DNA of 15,167 nucleotides from Thermodesulfovibrio sp. GTDB taxonomy: Bacteria > Nitrospirota > Thermodesulfovibrionia > Thermodesulfovibrionales > JdFR-85. The position numbers were made by a program, and so were the translations under genes. This document shows, piece after piece, positions 5,565-12,784 of this stretch. The DNA lies in NCBI GenBank assembly GCA_027050975.1, contig JALUAR010000129.1, positions 1 to 15,167 on the forward strand, read 5' to 3'. The notes beneath the pieces were generated by a model. It ran no database searches. It was not told the origin of the DNA and saw only the letters and a list, made by a program, of their open reading frames with translations. Positions within the stretch are counted from its first letter, which is position 1. Every line of letters begins with the position of its first letter.

Positions 5565-8405
5565 TCACTCTCCCTTTAGTTCTTCAAGCCTGTTTATTCC
5601 CTCAATGATCCTCTCCCTCTTTTGCATAAATTCATTATACCTTTTTTTCTCTTTTTCTACAACCTCTTTCGGTGCCTTCTGTATAAAGTCTTCGTTAAGA
5701 AGCTTTCGGTCGAGCATGGCTATTGTATTGTCCACCTTCTTCAGGTCCTTCCTGAGCCTTTTTATTTCGGTGTCAACATCAAGTAGCCCCTCAAGGGGAA
5801 TATAAACCTCTAAATGCTCTTTTACTGATGTGGCAGATCCCTTCTCCTTTGAAATATCCATTCCTATCTTCACATCCTTAGCCTTCGCAAGCCTCTTTAT
5901 ATACAGCACATTGTCTTGAAGAACCGTTTCCACCTCTGTATTCAAAGGCTTTATGTGCACTGCCAACTCAGCTGAAGGAGCAATATTAAGCTCTCCTCGT
6001 ATACTTCTTATACCTGTTATAGCCTCCATGAGATAGGACATCTTATCTTCTGCCTCTTCGTCTCTGTCGGTATACAAAGGATAAGGAGCAATCATTATAC
6101 TTTTGCCTTTGTGAGGGACGGTCTGCCAGATCTCCTCCGTAACAAAGGGCATGAAAGGATGAAGTAGCCTGAGAAGATGCTCTAAGACATACAGCAGACA
6201 TGTTAGAGTTGCCCTTCTTAACACGGCATTTTCCTTATTCTCCTTATTATAAATTACCGGCTTTGAGAGTTCTATGTACCAGTCGCAGAACTCATGCCAT
6301 ACAAACTGATAGATTGCATTGGCAGCATCATTGAATCTGTATTCCTTAAGGGCATTGTCAATCTCAACGGTGGTTCTGTTAAGTCTGCTGACAATCCATC
6401 TTCCCGCAATATCAAGATGCTCTTTCCAGTCATCCTGCTCCGGCGAAAGCGCCTCTTCTTCTGTGTTCATCAGGATGAATCTGGTAGCGTTCCACAGCTT
6501 GTTAATAAAATTCTTGTATCCCTCAACCCGGTCCTCCGAAAATTTGATATCCCTTCCCTGTGCTGCAAAGGCCGTAAGAGTGAAGCGGAATGCATCGGCA
6601 CCGTACTTGTCAATCATCACCAGTGGGTCTATCACATTACCCTTTGACTTGCTCATCTTCTGGCCCTTGGAATCTCTTACAAGGGCATGGATATACACAT
6701 CCTTAAATGGAATATCCTCCATAAATTTCAGCCCCATCATAATCATCCTTGCCACCCAGAAAAACAGAATATCAAATCCTGTTACAAGAACATCTGTTGG
6801 ATAGAACTTCTTCAAGTCTTCTGTATCTTCAGGCCATCCAAGGGTGGAAAAGGGCCAGAGGGCTGAAGAAAACCAGGTATCCAGCACATCGGGGTCTCTT
6901 AAGAGCTCCTGACTGCCACAGACAGGACACTCCTTCGGATCCTCACGTTTGCATATCGGGCTTACGGAGGTATCTATCCTGACAGTATTGGCAAACTCCA
7001 TTATCTGCTCAGGTGACAGCCCCCTGAGTCTCAGCTCAGTGTAAGTTCCTCCCTGGATCTTTTCACCACCTGCATCAATGGGTCTGTAGAAGTTTATATA
7101 AATCAGGTCTCCCTGATGCTGCCCCTCCTCGGTTTTACAATACGGACAGTACCAAACAGGAATCTGATGCCCCCACCATATCTGTCTCGAGATACACCAG
7201 TCCCTGATATTCTCCATCCAGGAATAATAACTATTGACCCATCCCTCGGGGATAATCCGTATTTTGCCGTTTCTAACAGCAGCAGTTGCCTCCTCTGCAA
7301 GCCCCTTGACATTCACATACCACTGAACCGTGGAAAAGGGTTCTATTACAGTTTTACATCTATAACAGTGGCCTACTGAGTGAGTATAACGCTGCTCCTT
7401 CTCTATAAGGTTCAACTCTCTTAAATCCTCCAGAATCTGTTCTCTGCACTCGTATCTGTCAAGCCCGGCATATTTTTTCCCTGCTGCCTCTGTCATCCTG
7501 CCACTTTCGTCTATTACGGTGATAAATGGCAAAGGCGGATGTTGCCTCTTCGCCATCTCTTCGTCATTGAAGTCATGGGCAGGGGTTACCTTTACAGCAC
7601 CTGTTCCAAAAGTAGGATCAACATGTTCATCGGCAATTATGGGAATCTCCCTTTTTGTCAAAGGAAGCCTTACTCTCTTACCTATGAGATCACGGTATCT
7701 GCCATCCTCGGGATGTACCGCAACTGCCGTGTCACCAAGCATGGTCTCAGGCCGTGTGGTGGCAACCACAATATATCCGCTATCATCTGCAAGAGGATAG
7801 CGGATATATGTCAGCCTGCCTTCAAGCTCCTCATGTTCCACCTCAAGGTCCGAAAGTGCCGTATGACAGCGTGGGCACCAATTAATCAGCCTGAGATCCC
7901 TGTAAATAAGGCCCTCTTCAAAGAGCCTGACAAACACCTCTCTCACAGCCCTGGACAGCCCCTCGTCAAGAGTAAACCTTTGCCTGGACCAATCACAGGA
8001 GGCTCCGAGCCGTTTTAGCTGATTGATAATTCTGCCTCCGTACTCCTCTCTCCACCTCCATACTCTATTTATAAACTCCTCTCTTCCCAGACTGTATCTA
8101 TCCTTTCCCTCCCTGGCAAGCTCTCTCTCCACCACATTCTGAGTTGCAATGCCGGCATGGTCCGTGCCTGGCAGCCAGAGGGCACTGTAGCCATGCATCC
8201 TTTTCCATCTTATTAGTATGTCCTGAAGGGTTGCATTCAGGGCATGCCCCATATGCAGTGTCCCTGTAACATTCGGCGGTGGAATAACAATACAATAGGG
8301 GGCTCCGTCAGGGTTTACCTCTGGTTTGAAAAACCCCTCTTTTAACCAGAACTCATACCACTTCATCTCATCCTTTGGCTCATAACTCTTACTAATTCTG
8401 CTCAT
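5565..8405 (-). CDS. valS: Valyl-tRNA synthetase
   Basis: A 946-residue class I aminoacyl-tRNA synthetase that charges tRNA-Val and hydrolyses mischarged threonyl-tRNA-Val. The signature HMGH lies at 51-54 (PPPNVTGTLHMGH), the CP1 editing domain carries TTRPET (216-221) and GTGAVKVTPAHD (267-278), and KMSKS is at 583-587. The anticodon-binding domain follows, and the C-terminus (about 875-946) is the Lys/Glu coiled coil typical of ValRS. Zinc-knuckle-like CxxC pairs occur at 177/180, 347/350, 420/423 and 493/496. The stretch 424-492 between the last two pairs is unusually long. The start is set by GAGGTGGAGT before the ATG. It has a 281-nt structured leader and is followed at one base by the repeat protein. 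Confidence 0.97.
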   Translation of the reverse strand: MSRISKSYEPKDEMKWYEFWLKEGFFKPEVNPDGAPYCIVIPPPNVTGTLHMGHALNATLQDILIRWKRMHGYSALWLPGTDHAGIATQNVVERELAREGKDRYSLGREEFINRVWRWREEYGGRIINQLKRLGASCDWSRQRFTLDEGLSRAVREVFVRLFEEGLIYRDLRLINWCPRCHTALSDLEVEHEELEGRLTYIRYPLADDSGYIVVATTRPETMLGDTAVAVHPEDGRYRDLIGKRVRLPLTKREIPIIADEHVDPTFGTGAVKVTPAHDFNDEEMAKRQHPPLPFITVIDESGRMTEAAGKKYAGLDRYECREQILEDLRELNLIEKEQRYTHSVGHCYRCKTVIEPFSTVQWYVNVKGLAEEATAAVRNGKIRIIPEGWVNSYYSWMENIRDWCISRQIWWGHQIPVWYCPYCKTEEGQHQGDLIYINFYRPIDAGGEKIQGGTYTELRLRGLSPEQIMEFANTVRIDTSVSPICKREDPKECPVCGSQELLRDPDVLDTWFSSALWPFSTLGWPEDTEDLKKFYPTDVLVTGFDILFFWVARMIMMGLKFMEDIPFKDVYIHALVRDSKGQKMSKSKGNVIDPLVMIDKYGADAFRFTLTAFAAQGRDIKFSEDRVEGYKNFINKLWNATRFILMNTEEEALSPEQDDWKEHLDIAGRWIVSRLNRTTVEIDNALKEYRFNDAANAIYQFVWHEFCDWYIELSKPVIYNKENKENAVLRRATLTCLLYVLEHLLRLLHPFMPFVTEEIWQTVPHKGKSIMIAPYPLYTDRDEEAEDKMSYLMEAITGIRSIRGELNIAPSAELAVHIKPLNTEVETVLQDNVLYIKRLAKAKDVKIGMDISKEKGSATSVKEHLEVYIPLEGLLDVDTEIKRLRKDLKKVDNTIAMLDRKLLNEDFIQKAPKEVVEKEKKRYNEFMQKRERIIEGINRLEELKGE

Positions 8406-8460
8406 ACTCCACCTCTACCAGAATTTTTCCTTTTGCATTTATCTATAACTGTCATCAGAA

Positions 8461-8512
8461 GGTCCCGTCACAATTGGGTTTAAAGAAAAGAGATGACTTT
8501 CAAAGCGGGACC
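8461..8512 (-). promoter_or_regulatory. valS leader: long-range stem close to the start codon
   Basis: The 281 bases between the response regulator stop and valS contain no convincing gene. On the minus strand GGTCCCG (8506-8512) can pair with CGGGACC (8461-8467), enclosing 38 nt, about 56 nt before the valS ATG. A competing small hairpin, AAAG-TGGTCCCG-CTTT, uses the same upstream arm. The upstream segment reads GTGGTCCCGC, which resembles part of the T-box core (GTGGNACCGC) and has UGGU, which would suit the A discriminator of tRNA-Val. I do not see a convincing T-box stem I or specifier loop. A mini-ORF (MEGVEFMD) also lies in the leader. No clear promoter is visible here. Confidence 0.3.
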
Positions 8513-8617
8513 ACTTTTAATGATCAATACGGCAAAAGATTAATCCATAAATTCAACTCCTTCCATCAGAGGACAGGCCTCCTTTTCGCAAATGTAAATC
8601 CAGGTAATAATCGGCAA

Positions 8618-8654
8618 AGAGGCAAGGGGCTGAGTTTTTCATCCCCTTGCCTCT
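8618..8654 (-). terminator. Very stable 12-bp hairpin after the response regulator gene
   Basis: AGAGGCAAGGGG and CCCCTTGCCTCT form a perfect 12-bp stem with a 13-nt loop that can add three more pairs. It lies 32 bases after the response regulator stop codon. Only three T residues follow on the minus strand, so as an intrinsic terminator it is weak in its U-tract. It may instead be a 3'-end stabilising structure, or the 5' end of the valS leader: a TGTAAT box lies seven bases upstream of the stem but has no matching -35. Terminator is the most economical reading. Confidence 0.5.
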
Positions 8655-8686
8655 GAAGATTACAGGTCTATTGAATAAAAGTCCGG

Positions 8687-9889
8687 TCAGAAAGTAGACT
8701 TTATCTTCTCTATCTCCTTGGTTATGATAGTTTCGGCAAGATCAGGGACGGTCTCCCAAACAACCCTTTCTACCTGCTGCCTGAGTGATGAGCCTATCTC
8801 TTCGATAGCTGTCTTTACAGCCTCTTCAACCGCCTTTGGGACCATTTCATTCACTGTTTTTTCGATTATAGGCTGCAGGGTATTATTAATCATATCTGTA
8901 ATCTTACTCTGTAAATCCAGAGAGGCAAGAACATTGTCGAATTTTTCTTCCATGAGGGAGTTAAGATTACCCACAACCTTATCAGGAGCAAGCTCACCAA
9001 AGGCATCTGCAACTGTCTGTTCGATGGTTTTCTGAATCATGGAGGCAATCTCTTCAGTTGAGGGCACTGATATCTCAAAAGCAGGTTGCTGCACAGCAGG
9101 CTCTGAAACCTCCCTCTCTGCCTCTGCCGTCTCTTCTGCAACAGCCACCTCCTCTGCTGTTTCCTGCTCCTGTATAGCTGATACCTCCTCAACATCTTCC
9201 TGAATCTCTTCCTCTTCGGAACGCTCCTCTATGGCGACGCCCTCTTCATAAGCCTCGCCTTCTTCCTCTGCTTCCTCGCCAAAGGATATCTCCTCCTCCA
9301 GATCCCATTCCTCCTCAGACTCTCCTATTTCTATCTCCTCACCGGAAAACTCCGTCTCCTCAACAGGTGCTGCCACCTCTACAGCCTCCTCTTCTGCCAC
9401 AGAAACCGCCTCTGCTGAAACAGCCACCTCTGCCTCCTCAGCAGCATCAACTGCTTCCAGAGGCTCAACAGCCTCTTCAGCAGCTTCTGTTTCCTCAACA
9501 GTTACAGCCTCTTCCATCTCCTGCGAAGCAAGTACCGCATTTATCTTGCTTATTAACTCCTGTGATTCAAAGGGTTTTACTATATAATCGTCAGCCCTTA
9601 CATCACGGGCAAGCTCTTCATCTATAGGCTCAAAGGCACCTGCCAGGAGTATTACAGGTATATGGCTCGTTGATTCATCATTTTTAATTTTCTCACAGAG
9701 CTGGTAGCCGTTCATCTTTGGCATCTCCACATCTGCTAAAATAATATCAGGCATATATTCCTTTATTATGGACCATGCCTCTTCACCATCCCCTACTGAC
9801 CTTACTTCATAGTCCTCATCTGCCAGAATCAACTCTACCACCTTCTGAATCGTGACACTGTCATCAGCCAAAAGCAGTTTTTTCTTCAT
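8687..9889 (-). CDS. Response regulator: receiver domain, long acidic linker, helical C-terminal domain
   Basis: A protein of 400 residues. Residues 1-120 form a CheY-like receiver with the acidic pair Asp9/Asp10, phosphoacceptor Asp53 (LADVEMP) and Lys105 (IVKPF). The usual Thr/Ser switch after strand 4 is replaced (LLAGAFEP), as I recall being common in the FrzS-like receivers of Deltaproteobacteria. Residues about 124-288 are a low-complexity Glu/Ala/Val linker, almost without basic residues. Residues about 290-400 are helical with the conserved-looking VVWETVPDLAE near the end. There is no DNA-binding or enzymatic output domain, so signalling by protein contact is likely. The start MKKKLLLADDS at 9889 follows AGGTGG; an in-frame TTG at 9913 would place the ribosome binding site inside the coding region and is rejected. 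No histidine kinase is adjacent. Confidence 0.88.
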   Translation of the reverse strand: MKKKLLLADDSVTIQKVVELILADEDYEVRSVGDGEEAWSIIKEYMPDIILADVEMPKMNGYQLCEKIKNDESTSHIPVILLAGAFEPIDEELARDVRADDYIVKPFESQELISKINAVLASQEMEEAVTVEETEAAEEAVEPLEAVDAAEEAEVAVSAEAVSVAEEEAVEVAAPVEETEFSGEEIEIGESEEEWDLEEEISFGEEAEEEGEAYEEGVAIEERSEEEEIQEDVEEVSAIQEQETAEEVAVAEETAEAEREVSEPAVQQPAFEISVPSTEEIASMIQKTIEQTVADAFGELAPDKVVGNLNSLMEEKFDNVLASLDLQSKITDMINNTLQPIIEKTVNEMVPKAVEEAVKTAIEEIGSSLRQQVERVVWETVPDLAETIITKEIEKIKSTF

Positions 9890-9905
9890 AATCCACCTCT
9901 CCTCC

Positions 9906-9920
9906 ACGAGCAAAGCTCGT
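9906..9920. promoter_or_regulatory. Small hairpin or operator in the response regulator leader
   Basis: ACGAGC-AAA-GCTCGT is a perfect inverted repeat with 6-base arms and a 3-base centre. It sits between the predicted transcription start (about 9932) and the ribosome binding site of the response regulator. It could be a 5' mRNA stabilising hairpin or a binding site for a repressor acting just downstream of the start. The sequence cannot tell these apart. Confidence 0.45.
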
Positions 9921-9938
9921 TTGATTGATACCTCTTAA

Positions 9939-9967
9939 ATTTTATTGCTATAAACAAAAAATGTCAA
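9939..9967 (-). promoter_or_regulatory. Near-consensus promoter for the response regulator gene
   Basis: On the minus strand a perfect TTGACA (9962-9967), a 17-base AT-rich spacer and TAAAAT (9939-9944) make a strong sigma70-type promoter. The predicted start near 9932 leaves a leader of about 43 nt. The -35 box lies within the region needed for the divergent larB promoter. Confidence 0.8.
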
Positions 9968-9976
9968 GTAATATTT

Positions 9977-9982
9977 TAGAAT
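9977..9982 (+). promoter_or_regulatory. Possible -10 box for a leaderless larB transcript
   Basis: TAGAAT ends seven bases before the larB ATG at 9990, the same spacing as in the DUF948 promoter at 2302-2330. No Shine-Dalgarno sequence precedes larB. No good -35 box is found 16-18 bases upstream, so this is weaker than the other promoter calls. Confidence 0.4.
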
Positions 9983-9989
9983 AAGTATT

Positions 9990-10739
9990 ATGAATTTTGC
10001 ACAAATCAGAGATATCCTGGAAAAGCTCCAGAAGGGTGAACTCGACCTAAAGGAGGCATTAACACACCTGAAAGATCTTCCCTTTGAAAACATTAGGAAC
10101 ACCCATATAGACCACCACCGGGAGTTGAGACAGGGCATTCCTGAGGTGGTCTTTGCACAGGGAAAGACAAAAGAGGAGGTTATATCCATTGCAAGAAAAC
10201 TGTACGAAAGATCAGGAAGGGTTTTGATAACAAGAGCAAACGAGGAGATTTATAAGGCATTGAACATCAGCAGTGCAAAATTCCATTCCCGCTCCGGAGT
10301 AATCATGGCCTCAGAGGAAAAGGACAAGATCGGATCGGTACTCATTATCACTGCAGGAACATCTGACATTCCTGTAGCAGAGGAGGCACAGCTAACGGCA
10401 TCTTTTTTAGGCAGTAATGTGAAAACCGTTTATGATATCGGTGTTGCCGGGATTCACAGGCTCTTTGCCTATAAAGAGTTGATCCAGCAGGCAAACGTCA
10501 TTGTGGTTGTTGCAGGCATGGAAGGAGCCCTGCCTTCAGTGGTGGGAGGACTCACCGACAGGGTTATTATAGGTGTACCCACATCAAGGGGATACGGTAC
10601 AGCCTTTGGCGGCCTCACCGCTCTGATGTCCATGCTTAATTCCTGTGTGCCCGGCATAGCCGTAATGAACATTGATAACGGATTTGGCGCAGGCTGTCTG
10701 GCCCATAAGATAAACAGAGGTTTTTCACTTAAAGCGTAA
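9990..10739 (+). CDS. larB: LarB, nickel-pincer cofactor biosynthesis (NaAD carboxylase/hydrolase)
   Basis: A 249-residue LarB. In the lar pathway LarB carboxylates the pyridinium ring of nicotinic acid adenine dinucleotide and cleaves its phosphoanhydride, giving the precursor that LarE (sulfur) and LarC (nickel) turn into the nickel-pincer nucleotide. The N-terminal helical part has the family-typical DLPFENIRNTHIDHHRELRQG (30-50, key residues His40/Asp41/His42/His43). The PurE-like C-terminal part has GTSDIPVAEEA (123-133), PTSRGYGTAFGG (197-208), Cys219 in NSCVPG and NIDNGFGAG (227-235). I take Cys219 as the likely equivalent of the reported substrate-binding cysteine of lactobacillar LarB; this was not aligned. 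The start matches the family N-terminus. larA, larC and larE are not in the window. Confidence 0.93.
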   Translation: MNFAQIRDILEKLQKGELDLKEALTHLKDLPFENIRNTHIDHHRELRQGIPEVVFAQGKTKEEVISIARKLYERSGRVLITRANEEIYKALNISSAKFHSRSGVIMASEEKDKIGSVLIITAGTSDIPVAEEAQLTASFLGSNVKTVYDIGVAGIHRLFAYKELIQQANVIVVVAGMEGALPSVVGGLTDRVIIGVPTSRGYGTAFGGLTALMSMLNSCVPGIAVMNIDNGFGAGCLAHKINRGFSLKA

Positions 10740-10793
10740 CAGAGACTATGACCTCTATCAGCGTTGCCTGCATTAGACATTTTTCCCCTCTTT

Positions 10794-10822
10794 TTGCTAA
10801 AATCCCTTGAAAAATTTATTCT
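10794..10822 (+). promoter_or_regulatory. Possible weak promoter for the leuB-like gene
   Basis: TTGCTA (10794-10799), a 17-base spacer and TATTCT (10817-10822) fit the sigma70 pattern at four of six positions each. It lies in the 117-base gap after larB. No convincing terminator for larB is seen in that gap, so read-through from larB is also possible. Confidence 0.35.
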
Positions 10823-10856
10823 CTTAACTTTCAGAAATCAAGATGGAGGCTAAATT

Positions 10857-11921
10857 ATGAAGACATACAAAATTGCAGTAATACCGGGTGACGGAACAGG
10901 TCCTGAGGTTATCAGGGAAAGTGTAAAGGTACTTGAAGCCGCCTCTGAGCGGTTTGGCTTTAAGCTGGACCTCAACTACTATGATTTCGGAGGCGACAGA
11001 TATCTCCGTACAGGAGAAACCCTGCCTGACAGTGCCATTGATGAACTCAGGGGATATGATGCAATCCTGCTTGGTGCAATCGGCCATCCAGATGTAAAAC
11101 CCGGCATTCTTGAAAAGGGAATACTTCTTAGGCTCCGCTTTGAACTTGACCAATACATTAACCTGAGGCCGATAAAACTTTACCCAGGTGTTGACTGCCC
11201 ACTAAAGGATAAGGGGCCAGATGATATAGACTTTGTGGTTGTCAGGGAAAATACAGAGGGGCTATATGTAGGTGGTGGAGCATTCCTCAGAAAGGGAACA
11301 CCCCATGAGGTGGCAATACAGGAGTCTGTAAATACACGCCATGGTGTGGAGCGTTGCATACGTTTTGCCTTTGAGTACTGCAGAAAGAGAAACAAGGACA
11401 AAAAGCTCACCCTCTGTGGAAAGACCAATGTCCTCACCTTTGCCTGGGACCTTTGGCAGAGAACCTTTGATGAACTTAAAGACGAGTATCCAGATATTGA
11501 AACAGATTATGCCCATGTGGATGCCATCACAATGTGGTTTGTCAAAAACCCTGAATGGTTTGATGTGATTGTAACAGACAATATGTTCGGTGATATTATC
11601 ACGGACCTGGGGGCAATGATCCAGGGTGGCATGGGTATAGCTGCCGGAGGCAATATAAACCCTGAAGGTGTGAGCATGTTCGAGCCAATAGGAGGCTCTG
11701 CTCCTAAATATACCGGAAAGAACGTAATCAATCCCCTTGCTGCAATCTGTGCAGGAGGAATGATGCTGGAGCATTTAGGCCAGGAAGAGGCAGCAAAGAC
11801 CTTAGAGAAGGCTGTTATGGAGGTTACCGGAAAGCATCTCAAAAGCCTCGCTGCAGGCCGGATGGGTTACTCCACCACAGAGGTGGGAGATCTTGTGGCT
11901 GATTATGTAAGCAAGCTTTAA
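10857..11921 (+). CDS. leuB: 3-isopropylmalate dehydrogenase family protein (LeuB-like, actinobacterial type)
   Basis: A 354-residue beta-decarboxylating dehydrogenase. LeuB oxidises and decarboxylates 3-isopropylmalate to 2-oxoisocaproate in leucine synthesis. The substrate helix LEKGILLRLRFELDQYINLRP (84-104, with Glu86 and Leu90/Leu91) is of the isopropylmalate type and resembles actinobacterial LeuB. Other marks are RENTEGLYVGG (130-140, Tyr137), Lys189/Asn191, Asp222, and TDNMFGDIITD (240-250) with the metal-binding aspartates. The nucleotide loop reads GSAPKYTGKNVINP (280-293): Lys284-Tyr285 stand where NAD-type LeuB has Asp-Ile and where E. coli isocitrate dehydrogenase has its NADP-selecting Lys-Tyr. 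GGAGG at 10845-10849 sets the start. No other leu gene is nearby, so a related substrate cannot be excluded. nfo follows within two bases. Confidence 0.82.
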   Translation: MKTYKIAVIPGDGTGPEVIRESVKVLEAASERFGFKLDLNYYDFGGDRYLRTGETLPDSAIDELRGYDAILLGAIGHPDVKPGILEKGILLRLRFELDQYINLRPIKLYPGVDCPLKDKGPDDIDFVVVRENTEGLYVGGGAFLRKGTPHEVAIQESVNTRHGVERCIRFAFEYCRKRNKDKKLTLCGKTNVLTFAWDLWQRTFDELKDEYPDIETDYAHVDAITMWFVKNPEWFDVIVTDNMFGDIITDLGAMIQGGMGIAAGGNINPEGVSMFEPIGGSAPKYTGKNVINPLAAICAGGMMLEHLGQEEAAKTLEKAVMEVTGKHLKSLAAGRMGYSTTEVGDLVADYVSKL

Positions 11922-11923
11922 GG

Positions 11924-12778
11924 GTGAGGCTCATAGGGGTTCATACATCAATTGCAGGCGGACTGCATCTGTCCGTTAAGAGGGCTCATGAACTTGGCTG
12001 TACATGCATGCAGATATTCTCCCACAGTCCGCGGTCCTGGGCGATCACCTATCCCTCGGATGAAGAGGTTGAGTCATTCAAGAAGGAATTGAACCGCTGC
12101 GATATAAAAGCCGTTTTCATTCACTCATCATACCTCATCAATCTCTGCTCTCCCGATGAAACAACAAGGAAAAAATCCGTTAAACTTCTTGAGTATGAAC
12201 TCGCTCTTGCTGATATGCTCGGAGTACCCTATGTAGTGCTTCACCCCGGCAGGGCAGTAGGCCAGCCAGAGTCAGTGGCCATTAAAAAGATCAGAGATGC
12301 CCTGGCAGAGATATGTAGCAAGAGAGGAGGCTCGGCCTCCTTGCTTATAGAGAACACTGCAGGACAACGTGGAGATGTATCCTCATATATGTCACTAATT
12401 GCAAAAATAGTAGACAATCTACAGGAGGACTGCATAGCCGGTATATGCCTTGATACAGCCCATGCCCTTCAGGCAGGTTATAATCTCACAACCTCTGAAG
12501 GTGTGGAAAGACTTGCCAGTGAGATAAAAAAGTATCTGCACCCTTTACAGGTAAAGCTGATTCATCTGAATGACTCAAAGACACCCTTTAATTCCCATAC
12601 AGACAGGCATCAACACATCGGTATGGGAGCCATAGGCACAGAAGGATTCAAGAAGTTTCTCTCCTGTCCTGACTTCAGGAACATTCCACTCATACTGGAA
12701 ACACCAAAGCGATCCGAGTCAGACGACAGAGAAAATCTTCAGCGTGTAAAAGAAATACTGAAGGCAGTTGACAGGTGA
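11924..12778 (+). CDS. nfo: Endonuclease IV (AP endonuclease)
   Basis: A 284-residue Nfo, which cleaves 5' of abasic sites in base excision repair using three zinc ions. All nine metal ligands are present at positions offset by two from E. coli: His67, His107, Glu143, Asp177, His180, His214, Asp227, His229 and Glu259. They sit in the blocks FIHSSYL, VLHPGR, LIENTAG, CLDTAHA, LIHLNDS, DRHQHIGMG and LILETPK. Length is normal. The start codon is GTG at 11924, two bases after the leuB stop, with AAGG just upstream, and the N-terminus (GVHTSIAGG) fits the family. It is probably co-transcribed with leuB. It converges on pth with six bases between stop codons and no visible terminator. Confidence 0.97.
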   Translation: MRLIGVHTSIAGGLHLSVKRAHELGCTCMQIFSHSPRSWAITYPSDEEVESFKKELNRCDIKAVFIHSSYLINLCSPDETTRKKSVKLLEYELALADMLGVPYVVLHPGRAVGQPESVAIKKIRDALAEICSKRGGSASLLIENTAGQRGDVSSYMSLIAKIVDNLQEDCIAGICLDTAHALQAGYNLTTSEGVERLASEIKKYLHPLQVKLIHLNDSKTPFNSHTDRHQHIGMGAIGTEGFKKFLSCPDFRNIPLILETPKRSESDDRENLQRVKEILKAVDR

Positions 12779-12784
12779 AGGAAG

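Noticed and set aside
6319..6804. Plus-strand open frame of 161 codons, and other plus-strand frames at 7539-8018 and 6294-6647
   Set aside because: They lie antisense to valS, have no ribosome binding site and no recognisable family; valS is certain in this region.
8474..8656. Plus-strand open frame of 60 codons in the valS leader
   Set aside because: Starts at TTG without a ribosome binding site and spans the perfect hairpin arms; better explained as leader RNA.
9000..9540. Repetitive CTCCTCTT-rich DNA, possible tandem repeat or CRISPR-like array
   Set aside because: It encodes the Glu/Ala-rich linker of the response regulator; there are no regular spacers or constant repeat units.
9890..9913. 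Upstream TTG start adding eight residues to the response regulator
   Set aside because: These codons are the ribosome binding site itself; the ATG at 9889 matches the usual start of receiver domains.
11262..11774. Minus-strand open frame of 170 codons
   Set aside because: Antisense to the well-supported leuB-like gene, with low-quality composition and no start signal.
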